From contig NZ_SMGP01000001.1 of the NCBI RefSeq assembly GCF_004339745.1, positions 1,798,001-1,862,000 on the forward strand: a stretch of DNA of 64,000 nt, in the 5' to 3' direction. The first letter of the stretch is position 1, and every line of letters begins with the position of its first letter. Below the pieces are notes generated by a model. It was not told the DNA's origin and ran no database searches. It saw only the letters and a list, made by a program, of their open reading frames with translations. The stretch comes from Paraburkholderia sp. BL9I2N2. Lineage in GTDB: Bacteria > Pseudomonadota > Gammaproteobacteria > Burkholderiales > Burkholderiaceae. Shown piece after piece: positions 1 to 8,091 of this stretch. Made by a program: the position numbers and the translations under genes.

Positions 1-835
1 TCGCGCCCGGCAGCCGTGCTTCCACCAGATGCGCGAGCGCCAGATCCATGTTGTCGCCGCCAAGCATCAGATGATTGCCCACGCCAATTCGCGTGAGCTG
101 CGGCTCGCCGTCGCGCAGGCTGACTTCGATCAGCGTGAGGTCGGTGGTGCCGCCGCCGACGTCGCAGATCAGGACGAGCCGCGTGTCCGCGAGCTCGCTT
201 GCCAGCCGCTCGCGATGATGAAACAGCCAGTCGTAGAACGCCGCTTGCGGTTCTTCCAGCAGCTTCACGTTGTGCAGGCCGGCCATGCGGGCGGCTTCCA
301 CGGTGAGCGCTCGCGCGCCTTCGTCGAAAGACGCCGGCACCGTGAGCACCACGTCCTGGCGTTCGAGCGGCGCGTCCGGAAAACGCTGGTTCCAGGCCGC
401 GCGCACGTGCGCCAGATAGCTCGCGCTGGCTTCGACCGGCGAGACTTTGCGGACGTCGTCGGCGGCGCCCCACGGCAGGATCGGCGCGGTGCGATCCACC
501 GACGCATGCGAGAGCCAGCTCTTCGCGCTCGATACCAGCCGGCCAGGCACCTGAGCACCCAGCACACGTGCGAGCCGGCCGATCACGACCGGCTGCGCGT
601 CCGCTTGCGCGGTGGTCTGATTCGCACTGGACCACGGCAATTGCAGATCGCCGGGGTTCAGTTCGCCTTGCGCCGCGTGATAGCGCACCGAGGGCAGAAG
701 CGGCCGCGCGGCCACTTCGCCGGGACTCACCAACTGCTCGATCTCGAAGACGCTGATCGACTGCGACCCCGCCTCCGCATAGGCGAGCACCGTGTTGCTG
801 GTGCCGAGATCGATACCGACGCTATACCGCTTCAT
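1..835 (-). CDS. Hsp70-family protein, partial (C-terminus outside window)
   Basis: The ATG at 835-833 opens a frame that runs off the left edge (about 278 codons visible). It begins with the actin/Hsp70 phosphate-1 signature GIDLGTSN followed by TVLAYAE, and continues as an Hsp70 nucleotide-binding domain, including a phosphate-2-like DVGGGTTD motif (near 150) and EEPQAA (near 255). It starts 5 bp after the stop of the upstream Hsp70-like gene, so it is the third gene of a DUF2760-Hsp70-Hsp70 operon. The family is ATP-dependent; clients of these divergent bacterial Hsp70s are generally unknown. It is not canonical DnaK: no DnaJ or GrpE gene lies nearby. Substrate-binding region cannot be judged because the 3' part is missing. 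Confidence 0.85.
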   Translation of the reverse strand, partial: MKRYSVGIDLGTSNTVLAYAEAGSQSISVFEIEQLVSPGEVAARPLLPSVRYHAAQGELNPGDLQLPWSSANQTTAQADAQPVVIGRLARVLGAQVPGRLVSSAKSWLSHASVDRTAPILPWGAADDVRKVSPVEASASYLAHVRAAWNQRFPDAPLERQDVVLTVPASFDEGARALTVEAARMAGLHNVKLLEEPQAAFYDWLFHHRERLASELADTRLVLICDVGGGTTDLTLIEVSLRDGEPQLTRIGVGNHLMLGGDNMDLALAHLVEARLPGA

Positions 836-840
836 CTCAT

Positions 841-2700
841 TCATGCATTCGCGTTGCCGCGCACGTCGAACTCGACTTTCCAGCGCTCGTCGGTGCCACG
901 CGGCACGGCTTCGAGTTCGAGCGTGCCCGCCTCGGTGACGCACGCATGCAACTTCACCGGCACGACTTCACCGGCAGTGCGGCCGGCGGCGGGCAGCGTC
1001 GCCTGAATCTCTTCGAGTTCCTGCAATTCCTCCGGGCCCCAGAAATCGAGCAGCGTGCCGACCTGATCCTGACGACGCACCGACGACCCGAAGAAACGGA
1101 AGTGCACCGGCTCGCCGACCACCAGCCCGAATTCCTGCGCGGGCAGTTCGGCATCGGTGCCTTCCTCCATCCCGAACGGCGCCACGCACAGCGCCTGGAT
1201 GGGCGGCTCGAGACCGGGCACGGCGGGCATCGCCGATTCGATCGCGATGTAGTACGCGCGTGCCGTGCCGCCGCGAATCCGCACGCCGCGGCCGCGTCGC
1301 ACGTAACCGTAATAGGCCGCGCCGCGCGCCACGGCGAGATCGAGATCGGCGCCTTCGAGCAGCCGTGCCGGCGCCGCGCCTTCCGCGGCGAGCCAGTTGT
1401 TGAGCGTGCTCATGATGCGTTCGACCAGCAGCGGCGACTTGAACACGCCGCCGTTGAACAGCACCGCCGTCGGATGCAGGAAGCTCGCATTCTCCGCAGC
1501 CGCGATGCCGCTCACACCTGCGAGTTCAGCCAGCGCGCCGACTTGACGGCCGAGGAACGCTGCCAGATGCCGTGTGATGCCCGCGTCCTGCGCATACGGC
1601 AGGCCGAGCTGCGTCAGACCGGCACGCGCGCGGCTCACCGGACGCGCGGCGCTGTCCACCTGCGGGAAGAAGCCTTCGAGGATCGTCTGGGTCAATTCGG
1701 CGCGTGTGAGCTCGGTGCGGATCGAGCCGCCGATCAGCTTCGAGCCGCGGCTCGGCACGACGAGCGGCACGGTGTCGGTGGCCGGATCGCTGAGCAGCGT
1801 TTCCTTGGCGGAGCGGCATGCATAGGTGAGCGCGCGCAGTTGCCACGCGTCGGCCTGGGTGCCTTGTGCCGCCAGCTTGCGCGCGACCACGTGTGCGAGC
1901 GCGAGGTCCATGTTGTCGCCGCCGAGCAGAATGTGTTCGCCGACCGCCACGCGATGCAGTTCGAGATTGCCTTCGCGTTCGATCACGGCGATCAGCGAGA
2001 GGTCGGTCGTGCCGCCGCCCACATCCACCACGAGGATGATATCGCCGACCTTGACCTGCTTGCGCCAGTCGCCGCCGCTCTTCTGGATCCAGCTATACAG
2101 CGCCGCTTGCGGTTCTTCCAGCAGCGTCATGCGGCCGAAGCCGGCGGCCTCGGCGGCTTCGGCGGTCAGCTCGCGCGCGGCCGGATCGAACGATGCGGGG
2201 ATCGTCACCGTGATGTCCTGCTCGCTGAACGGCGCATCGGGATGCGCGTGGTCCCAGGCTTCGCGCAAATGCGTCAGATAACGCACCGAGCTTTCGAGCG
2301 GCGAGACGCGCGCGACTTCAGGCGGCGCGTCGTTCGGCAAAATCGCCGCGCGCCGGTCGACGCCTGGATGACACAGCCAGCTCTTCGCGCTCGACACCAG
2401 CCGGATCGGCGTGGCCGCGCCGCGGCTGCGGGCGAATTCACCGACCGCGAATTCGCGCTGGCCGGTCCACGGCAAATAGAGGTCGCCCGAGGCGAGTTCG
2501 TCCGGATGCGGCAGATAGAGGAACGAGGGCAGCAGATCGAGGTTGTCGATCGCGCCGGGACCCGTCAGCTGCGCGATCGGCAGCACGCCTTGCGAGGTCT
2601 TTTCGCCGTCGCTGGCGGTAGTGTCCACGTAGGACAGCGCGCAGTGCGTGGTGCCGAGGTCGATGCCGATGGCGTAGCGTGATTGACGTGCGTCGCTCAT
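841..2700 (-). CDS. Hsp70-family chaperone-like ATPase
   Basis: A 619-residue protein with an N-terminal Hsp70 nucleotide-binding domain: GIDLGTTHCAL near residue 12, VVDVGGGTTDLSLI near 225, and an FNGGVFKSP adenosine-type motif near 415. The C-terminal ~180 residues do not look like the DnaK substrate-binding domain and lid, so the client-binding mode is probably different. The start overlaps the stop of the DUF2760 gene (ATGA at 2700-2697), which indicates translational coupling; a second Hsp70-like gene follows after 5 bp. Cytoplasmic, no signal peptide. The arrangement with DUF2760 is, as far as I know, recurrent in beta-proteobacteria, but its role is undefined. Annotating it as dnaK would be misleading. 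Confidence 0.9.
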   Translation of the reverse strand: MSDARQSRYAIGIDLGTTHCALSYVDTTASDGEKTSQGVLPIAQLTGPGAIDNLDLLPSFLYLPHPDELASGDLYLPWTGQREFAVGEFARSRGAATPIRLVSSAKSWLCHPGVDRRAAILPNDAPPEVARVSPLESSVRYLTHLREAWDHAHPDAPFSEQDITVTIPASFDPAARELTAEAAEAAGFGRMTLLEEPQAALYSWIQKSGGDWRKQVKVGDIILVVDVGGGTTDLSLIAVIEREGNLELHRVAVGEHILLGGDNMDLALAHVVARKLAAQGTQADAWQLRALTYACRSAKETLLSDPATDTVPLVVPSRGSKLIGGSIRTELTRAELTQTILEGFFPQVDSAARPVSRARAGLTQLGLPYAQDAGITRHLAAFLGRQVGALAELAGVSGIAAAENASFLHPTAVLFNGGVFKSPLLVERIMSTLNNWLAAEGAAPARLLEGADLDLAVARGAAYYGYVRRGRGVRIRGGTARAYYIAIESAMPAVPGLEPPIQALCVAPFGMEEGTDAELPAQEFGLVVGEPVHFRFFGSSVRRQDQVGTLLDFWGPEELQELEEIQATLPAAGRTAGEVVPVKLHACVTEAGTLELEAVPRGTDERWKVEFDVRGNANA

Positions 2701-3269
2701 AGCTCCACCTCTGCCGGTGCGATCACTTTCGCGTTATGGCTATCCGCGAGTTTCGGCAGACGCACTTCTTCGACGCGCCAGCCGCGATGGCTGATGCTGC
2801 CGTTAAACGGCGCCTTACCGACGACATTGCCGGTCAGGCGGATCGAAGCGGCGTCGAAACCTTCGGCCAGCGTGACGCGGCTGCCTTCGGCTTCGTCGCG
2901 CACCGGGCGGATCGTGAAGTGCTCGCGCAGCGTCGCGCGGCAACCGTCGTGCACGAGGCGCGCCGCCGCGCCGATGTCGGCGTCGCTGTAGCTCTTGATG
3001 TCTTCCTCGACGAAATCGATGAAGCGCGCGTCGCGTTGCAGCAGGCCGAGCAGTTGCAACGCGGCGTCGGGGCTCGCTTCCTTCAGCACGGGCGCAGGCT
3101 GTGGTGCGGGTGCCGGAGCGGGAGCCGGGGCGGGCGCGGCGCTGGCGGTCACGCCGCCGTCACGCAAACGCAAGACCCCGGCGGCGAATTCGCCATCGCC
3201 GAGAATGCGGAAGAACGTGCCCACGGCCAGGGAAATCCTGCCGAGGAAGGATGGGTTCGAATCGGTCAT
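2697..3269 (-). CDS. DUF2760-family protein
   Basis: A 190-residue protein beginning MTDSNPSFLGRISLAVGTFF. The N-terminal hydrophobic stretch (about 8-20) is short, followed by a low-complexity Ala-Pro linker (about 43-58, repeated AP) and a folded C-terminal part with VNVVGKAPF-like strands and a final hydrophobic/charged motif. This matches the DUF2760 family, which I recognise mainly from its fixed position upstream of atypical Hsp70 genes. A GGAG ribosome site lies a few bases before the ATG. Its stop overlaps the next gene start by 4 bp. It is probably a partner of the two Hsp70-like proteins; function unknown. Confidence 0.75.
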   Translation of the reverse strand: MTDSNPSFLGRISLAVGTFFRILGDGEFAAGVLRLRDGGVTASAAPAPAPAPAPAPQPAPVLKEASPDAALQLLGLLQRDARFIDFVEEDIKSYSDADIGAAARLVHDGCRATLREHFTIRPVRDEAEGSRVTLAEGFDAASIRLTGNVVGKAPFNGSISHRGWRVEEVRLPKLADSHNAKVIAPAEVEL

Positions 3270-3576
3270 AAATGCTCCTGAGGTGCTCTGTTAAAGGACG
3301 AGCTGTCCTGGCTGCGCCGCACGCTATTGGCCGCCAAGCCGCGCAGGGCTTGGGCGGGCCGTCGTCGTGCGAGTTTGCGAAGGCCGGCGGCGTGCGTGCC
3401 GCCGGCATCTGATTTGGCCGGATGCGCGGCGCGGCTTGCGCGCGCAAAACCCGTATTTTGCCTTGTGGCGCGCCCGAAGCGGGCAAAGCCGGCCATTCTA
3501 GCGGGCAATGCGGCGAGATTGGCGGGTTGTCACGGGCGTGTGGCAAGCATTTGCTTGCGGCTCTTTTGCGCGTTGT
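3270..3576. other. Intergenic, 307 bp, no gene
   Basis: GC-rich spacer between the DUF2760 gene start and the end of the LysR gene, both on minus. It must carry the promoter of the DUF2760-Hsp70 operon. I see no clear promoter boxes, small gene or structured RNA. Confidence 0.5.
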
Positions 3577-4473
3577 TCACGCGTTGTGCGGGCCGAATTC
3601 GGCCACGACCTGGTCGATGAACGCGCGCAGTTTCGGCGTGACGCGGCTGGCGGGGAATACCAGATGCATCGGCCGCGCGGTGGCCTCATAGCCGGACAGC
3701 AAGCGCACGAGGCGGCCGGCCGCGAGTTCATCCCTGACCGCCACTTCGGGTGCGAGCATCACGCCGCCGCCGTTGAGCGCGGCGGCCAGCAGCGCCTTCA
3801 CGTCATTGGCCTCGAAGCGGCCGGCAATCGGCACCACGTGCTCGCCCTGAGCGTCGCCGAAACGCCATTCGGTGTCGGCCGGCATGCTCGTATAGAGGAA
3901 GCTCAGACACTCGTCCGCCGTCAGTTCTTGCGGCGTGCGCGGTTCGCCGCGTTCCGCCAGATAGCCGGGCGACGCACAGGCGACCAGGCGGTAAGGCATC
4001 AACGGCCGCGCGATCAGCGACGAATCCGACAGCGCGCCGAGGCGGATCGCAGCCTCGTAACCCTCGTCGATCAGATCGACGAAGCGGTCGGTCAGCGTCA
4101 ACTCGACCCGCACCTGAGGATGTGCTTTCAGATAGCGCGTGATCATCGGCGCGAGACAGCAGGCGCCGAACGTGACAGGCGCGGTAATACGCAAGCGTCC
4201 GCGTGGCGACGCCGACAGTTCCTGGGCCACCGACTCGGCCGCCGCGGCGTCGGCCAGCAGCGCCTTGCAGCGCTCGTAGAAGATCTGGCCGATCTCGGTG
4301 AGGCTCTGGCGGCGCGTGGTGCGGTTCAGCAGACGGGCGCCGACGCGCTCTTCGAGCGTGCTGACATGCTTGCCGGCCATTTGCGACGAGATGCCGAACG
4401 CGAGCGCCGCCGCGGCGAACGAGCCGCTATCCGCCGTTTTGACGAAGATCGCCATGCTGGTCAGCCGATCCAT
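3577..4473 (-). CDS. LysR-family transcriptional regulator
   Basis: A 298-residue LysR regulator. The start chosen is MDRLTSMAIFVKTADSGSFA at 4473, the usual beginning of the family; a 49-residue upstream extension in the same frame has no homology. The winged helix-turn-helix occupies residues 1-60 (SFAAAALAFGISSQMAGKHVSTLEERVGARLLNRTT, in part), followed by the effector-binding periplasmic-binding-protein-like domain to the end. It is divergent from the oxidoreductase gene at 4607 with 133 bp between, the classic arrangement for LysR control of its neighbour, so that gene is the likely target. Effector unknown. Confidence 0.93.
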   Translation of the reverse strand: MDRLTSMAIFVKTADSGSFAAAALAFGISSQMAGKHVSTLEERVGARLLNRTTRRQSLTEIGQIFYERCKALLADAAAAESVAQELSASPRGRLRITAPVTFGACCLAPMITRYLKAHPQVRVELTLTDRFVDLIDEGYEAAIRLGALSDSSLIARPLMPYRLVACASPGYLAERGEPRTPQELTADECLSFLYTSMPADTEWRFGDAQGEHVVPIAGRFEANDVKALLAAALNGGGVMLAPEVAVRDELAAGRLVRLLSGYEATARPMHLVFPASRVTPKLRAFIDQVVAEFGPHNA

Positions 4474-4606
4474 AATTCCCCACTCCTGCTTTCGACAGTC
4501 ATCGAATCGCGGACATTTATTCCGTTGAAGTTTTGAATCATAGTGGTTCTCACCGTCGGGCGGGTGCTCGACGGAGCGATCCTCAGACACGCATGGAGTG
4601 TGAAAC

Positions 4607-5266
4607 ATGAAGATAGGCATTCTCGGCGCGGGCTTTATCGGCCGCGCGATGGCGACTTTGGCGAAGCAGAACGGTCACGAAGTCATGATCAGCAATTCCC
4701 GCGATCCGCGGACGCTGATCAGCACGGCTGCGGCGATAGGGTGCGCGCTCGGTACGGCGCAACAGGCGGCGTCGTTCGGCGAGGTGGTGGTGGTCGCCGT
4801 GCCGTTCGGCAACATCGACGCGCTGCCGGCAGCGGCGCTGGAGGGCAAGATCGTGATCGACACGTGCAATCACTATCCCGAGCGCGACGGCCGGATCGAG
4901 GCGCTCGACAGTCACGCCACGACCACCAGCCAGATGCTTGCCGCCGCCTTGCCTGGCGCTCGTGTGGTGAAAGCCTTCAACGCGATTCTGGCGAGGGATC
5001 TCGAAACCGATGGCTCAGCGCCTCATACGCCGAAGCGCCGCGCGCTGCCATTTGCCGGTGACGACGAGCACGCCAAACGCGTCGTGAGCGGGTTGCTGGA
5101 TCAGTTCGGTTTCGATCCCGTCGACGCCGGCGCGCTGGCGGACAGTTGGCGCTTCGAGCGCGCCAAGCCGGTGTATTGCGTTCCGTTCGACCGCGCCGGC
5201 ATGCTGGAGGGATTGGCCGCGGCACAGCGGGATGTGGAGTTGCCGCATGGATCGTGGCGGCGTTGA
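4607..5266 (+). CDS. NADP oxidoreductase, F420-dependent reductase-like
   Basis: A 219-residue Rossmann-fold protein starting MKIGILGAGFIGRAMATLA, with the GxGxxG dinucleotide motif at residues 7-12 and an SNSRDP loop typical of NADPH binding in the NADPH:F420 oxidoreductase-like (PF03807) family. Central motif VVVVAVPFGN and later VKAFNAI also fit that family. Burkholderiaceae are not known to rely on coenzyme F420 broadly, so the true acceptor is open. Divergent from the LysR gene at 3577-4473, which probably regulates it. Length is normal. Confidence 0.85.
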   Translation: MKIGILGAGFIGRAMATLAKQNGHEVMISNSRDPRTLISTAAAIGCALGTAQQAASFGEVVVVAVPFGNIDALPAAALEGKIVIDTCNHYPERDGRIEALDSHATTTSQMLAAALPGARVVKAFNAILARDLETDGSAPHTPKRRALPFAGDDEHAKRVVSGLLDQFGFDPVDAGALADSWRFERAKPVYCVPFDRAGMLEGLAAAQRDVELPHGSWRR

Positions 5267-5695
5267 TTGCCGTTGTCGCCGATTGCTTTGGAAACTGGAG
5301 CGTCGGTGGGAATCGCGGCGCGCATACCATGGACCGCGTAGCTGTCCTCATGCGCGTCGTCGCTGGCCTTGCGCCCCAGCGTTGTTGGCCGCTGATATCG
5401 CGCGCACTGCAAGAGCCCGTCACGCCGGATCTCGCCCCGCGACCCGAGCCATCTTCAAGCGCGGATAGCGGTGCGGCGCAGAAAGATGGGATCGAAATAC
5501 GCGCGAGGGCAGAGCGCCAGCGCGCCAGTGCCAGGCACGGCAACGCTCCGCTTGTAAGGAGATAGTCAACATTCCTATACTTAACTCGCTTGCCTGGTTT
5601 TTTCCCAGCCGGGAGATGCCGGGAGAGATGCGCAAGCGTGAGTCGCCCACGCTGCACACCAGTGTGCCGATCAAACGCATCGAGCTGGAGCCGGG
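5267..5695. other. Intergenic, 429 bp, no convincing gene
   Basis: Spacer between the F420-reductase-like gene and the histidine kinase gene, both plus strand. Reading frames here are compositional; none has a ribosome site plus recognisable protein. The stretch near 5560-5590 (tatac, ttaactcg) is locally AT-richer and could hold the kinase promoter, but I cannot define boxes. Confidence 0.4.
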
Positions 5696-7150
5696 ATGAC
5701 AGACGAAAGGCGCTCGCCGCGCAAGACCACCGTTACACTCGCTGTCGCGACCGCCGCGTTGGCGGCGGTCATCTTCATCGCCGATACGGCCACGCTGCTC
5801 GACATCGCCGTCGCGACGCTCTATGTGGTCGTCGTGCTGATCGCAGCACGCTTTTGCAAGCCGCGAAGCGTCGTGCTTGTCGGACTCGGCTGCGTGGCGC
5901 TCACGGTCTTGAGCTGGGCGCTCGCGCCGCCCGCCCGCCCGAGCGTGGAGACCCTCATCAACGAGTTCATCAGCATCGTGACGATCGGCGTCGTGACGGC
6001 CCTGGCCTTGCACGCGCAGCAAACGGTATCGACGCTGCGCAATCAGGCGAATCTTCTCGACCTGACGCACGACCCCATCTTCTCGCGCGACATGGACGGC
6101 AAGATCCTCTACTGGAATCGCGGCGCCGAGGAGTTGTATGGATTCAAGGGCGCCGAGGCGCTCGGCGCTGTCGCGCCCACGCTCCTGCAAACAACGTTCG
6201 TCACGCCGCTCGAGCAGATCATGACCAGGCTGCTGCGCGAAGGCCGCTGGGAGGGCGAGCTCATCAACCGCAAGGCGGACGGCACGTCCGTCGTCGTAAC
6301 GAGCCGCTGGTCGCTCCAGCGCGACAATGCCGCACAACCCGCGCTGATCCTGGAAACCAACATCGACATCAGCGAACGCAAGCGGATGGAGGAGGCGCTG
6401 CAGCAGGCACAGTCCGATCTCGCGCGACTGAACCGCGTCCTGGTGGTCGGCGAAATGACCGCGTCGATCGCCCATGAGGTCAATCAGCCGATCGCCGCCG
6501 TCGTCACGAGTGCGAACGCGGGCCTGCGCTGGCTCGATGCCCGGCCGCCGGTGCTCGAGGAAGTCCGGCAGGCGCTCACGCGCATCGAGAAGGACGCCAA
6601 CCGGGCCCGCGAGGTGGTGAGCCGCGTACGCGCGCTCGTCAAGAAGGTACCGCCACGCATCGAGCACTGGGATCTCAACGAAGCTGTCGGCGAAGTCGTG
6701 GCGCTGACGCGCCCCGAATTGCTGCGCAACGGCGTCGGCTTGCGCAACGATCTTTCGGATGACGTCCGCCTCGTCAAGGGTGACCGTGTGCAGTTGCAAC
6801 AGGTGCTGATGAACCTGATCGTCAACGCCATCGAAGCGATGACCGGCGTGCACGGCAGGCCGCGCGAGCTGACGATCAGCACAGCCAGGGCCGACCCGGA
6901 CACCGCCATGGTCGAGGTACGCGACACGGGCACCGGTATCGACCCCGGCCACCTCAACCGCCTGTTCCAGTCGTTCTATACGACGAAGGCCGAGGGCATG
7001 GGCATGGGCCTCGCAATCAGCCGGTCCATCGTCGAGACGCACGGCGGACGGCTCGAAGCCGCGCCGAACGAGCCGCACGGCGCCGTCTTCCGCTTCACGC
7101 TGCCGACCAGGAAGAACGCGCAGGCGAGCACGGAGGTGCTGCGCTCGTAG
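5696..7150 (+). CDS. PAS-domain sensor histidine kinase (FixL/DctB-like)
   Basis: A 484-residue membrane kinase. Hydrophobic segments at about 12-32, 35-51, 57-76 and 88-106 form an N-terminal membrane anchor. A PAS domain follows (about 115-228: DPIFSRDMDGKILYWNRGAEELYGF). The HisKA box has its phosphoacceptor His at residue 260 (SIAHEVNQP), followed by the HATPase domain with the N box around Asn377 (NLIVNAIEA), G1 DTGTGI and G2 GMGMGLAIS. The AHEVNQP type of H box is typical of FixL-like kinases paired with FixJ-like regulators. The nearby receiver protein at 7303-7683 (convergent) is a candidate partner. Ligand unknown. Confidence 0.9.
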   Translation: MTDERRSPRKTTVTLAVATAALAAVIFIADTATLLDIAVATLYVVVVLIAARFCKPRSVVLVGLGCVALTVLSWALAPPARPSVETLINEFISIVTIGVVTALALHAQQTVSTLRNQANLLDLTHDPIFSRDMDGKILYWNRGAEELYGFKGAEALGAVAPTLLQTTFVTPLEQIMTRLLREGRWEGELINRKADGTSVVVTSRWSLQRDNAAQPALILETNIDISERKRMEEALQQAQSDLARLNRVLVVGEMTASIAHEVNQPIAAVVTSANAGLRWLDARPPVLEEVRQALTRIEKDANRAREVVSRVRALVKKVPPRIEHWDLNEAVGEVVALTRPELLRNGVGLRNDLSDDVRLVKGDRVQLQQVLMNLIVNAIEAMTGVHGRPRELTISTARADPDTAMVEVRDTGTGIDPGHLNRLFQSFYTTKAEGMGMGLAISRSIVETHGGRLEAAPNEPHGAVFRFTLPTRKNAQASTEVLRS

Positions 7151-7302
7151 CGAGCGCGGTCTGATCGCAGGGTGAAGCCGGCCATCTCAAGGGGGCACGC
7201 GGCGTAGAGCCACGTCGTCACCAGGCGCCGTCACGAGTCTCGCGAACGCGTCACGTCACGCTCACCGCCCGAGACGCAAGCTACGACGGCGACGGTTTTC
7301 GA

Positions 7303-7683
7303 TCATGGTGTGCCGAGCACACGCGTCAGATGGCGCTCGAGCGTGGCGGCGTCGGGCGGCTTTTCGAGCAGGGCCAAGGCGCCGGTCGCGGCCACCCGGG
7401 CGCGCAGCGCATCGGAGGGAAAGGCTGTCATGAGGAGCGTCGGCGGCGCAGCGCCGAGCGCGAGCAGGTGCTCGAACATCTCAATGCCCGACATGCCGGG
7501 CATGCGCACATCGGAAATCAGGCACCCCGTCCCGGCGGTGCCCGCCGGTGGCATCGACTGCAGGTATGCCTCGGCCGAATCGAAGGTACGCGTCGGCCAC
7601 CCCAGCGAGTGCACCAGGCTTTCGGTGGCGAGGCGGGCAGACTCGTCGTCGTCGACAATCGAAACAAGCCGGAGAGAACCCAT
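7303..7683 (-). CDS. Receiver-only response regulator (FixJ-type REC)
   Basis: A 126-residue protein made of a single receiver domain. Start chosen at MGSLRLVSIVDDDESA (7683); a 44-residue upstream extension looks spurious. Key residues are present: acidic pocket Asp11-Asp13, phosphoacceptor Asp58 (ISDVRMPGMSG), Thr86 (LMTAF) and Lys108 (LLEKPP). There is no C-terminal DNA-binding domain, so it would act by protein contact or as a phosphate sink. It lies convergent to the FixL-like kinase with about 150 bp between. FixJ-family receivers normally continue into a LuxR-type helix-turn-helix; here the frame stops directly after the receiver. Confidence 0.85.
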   Translation of the reverse strand: MGSLRLVSIVDDDESARLATESLVHSLGWPTRTFDSAEAYLQSMPPAGTAGTGCLISDVRMPGMSGIEMFEHLLALGAAPPTLLMTAFPSDALRARVAATGALALLEKPPDAATLERHLTRVLGTP

Positions 7684-8091
7684 GGGGACCGCCTGGTGTG
7701 AGGCGTTCTCGATAGCGAAGAGCGCCAGCGTCCAGGATGAACGCTTCACTGGGAAGCGTAGTGCCAAGACGGCCGGATTCCCATGATACGAACGTATGGA
7801 CCGGCACAGCGGCAACCGTCTTCGGAGTCACCGGACAAGCGCGGTTTCTGCGCCGTTGCTGAGCCGATGGTCTGGCGCTCTGGGGCGGGCAGCACGCAAT
7901 CCGTCGGGGTCTTCGCCAGAATCATGTCTGGTGGTGGGCATTCAAGCGTCACGTACCATCGGATAGCGGACTCTCGCCGCTTAAGCACGCTTCTCGTATC
8001 ATCGCTACACGCCTCGCTATACACGCCGACCGCGCGTCGGCCGCCTTCGAAGCGCCACGGCAATTACCCGAACACCGTCCCCGCCCACCGC
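7684..8091. other. Intergenic, 408 bp, no convincing gene
   Basis: Spacer between the start of the receiver gene and the end of the SulP transporter gene, both on minus. It should hold the promoter of the receiver gene. No protein-like frame, hairpin with a T run, or repeat was recognised. Confidence 0.4.

Noticed and set aside
946..2682. A 578-codon open frame on plus, opposite the Hsp70 gene
   Set aside because: Arg/His/Gln-rich composition without motifs; shadow of the Hsp70 gene.
3115..3150. GGAGCCGGGGCGGG-type repeats as a DNA repeat
   Set aside because: They encode the Ala-Pro linker of the DUF2760 protein, so they are a coding low-complexity stretch.
5420..7078. A 552-codon open frame on minus, opposite the histidine kinase
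   Set aside because: No recognisable domain; kinase motifs on plus are complete.
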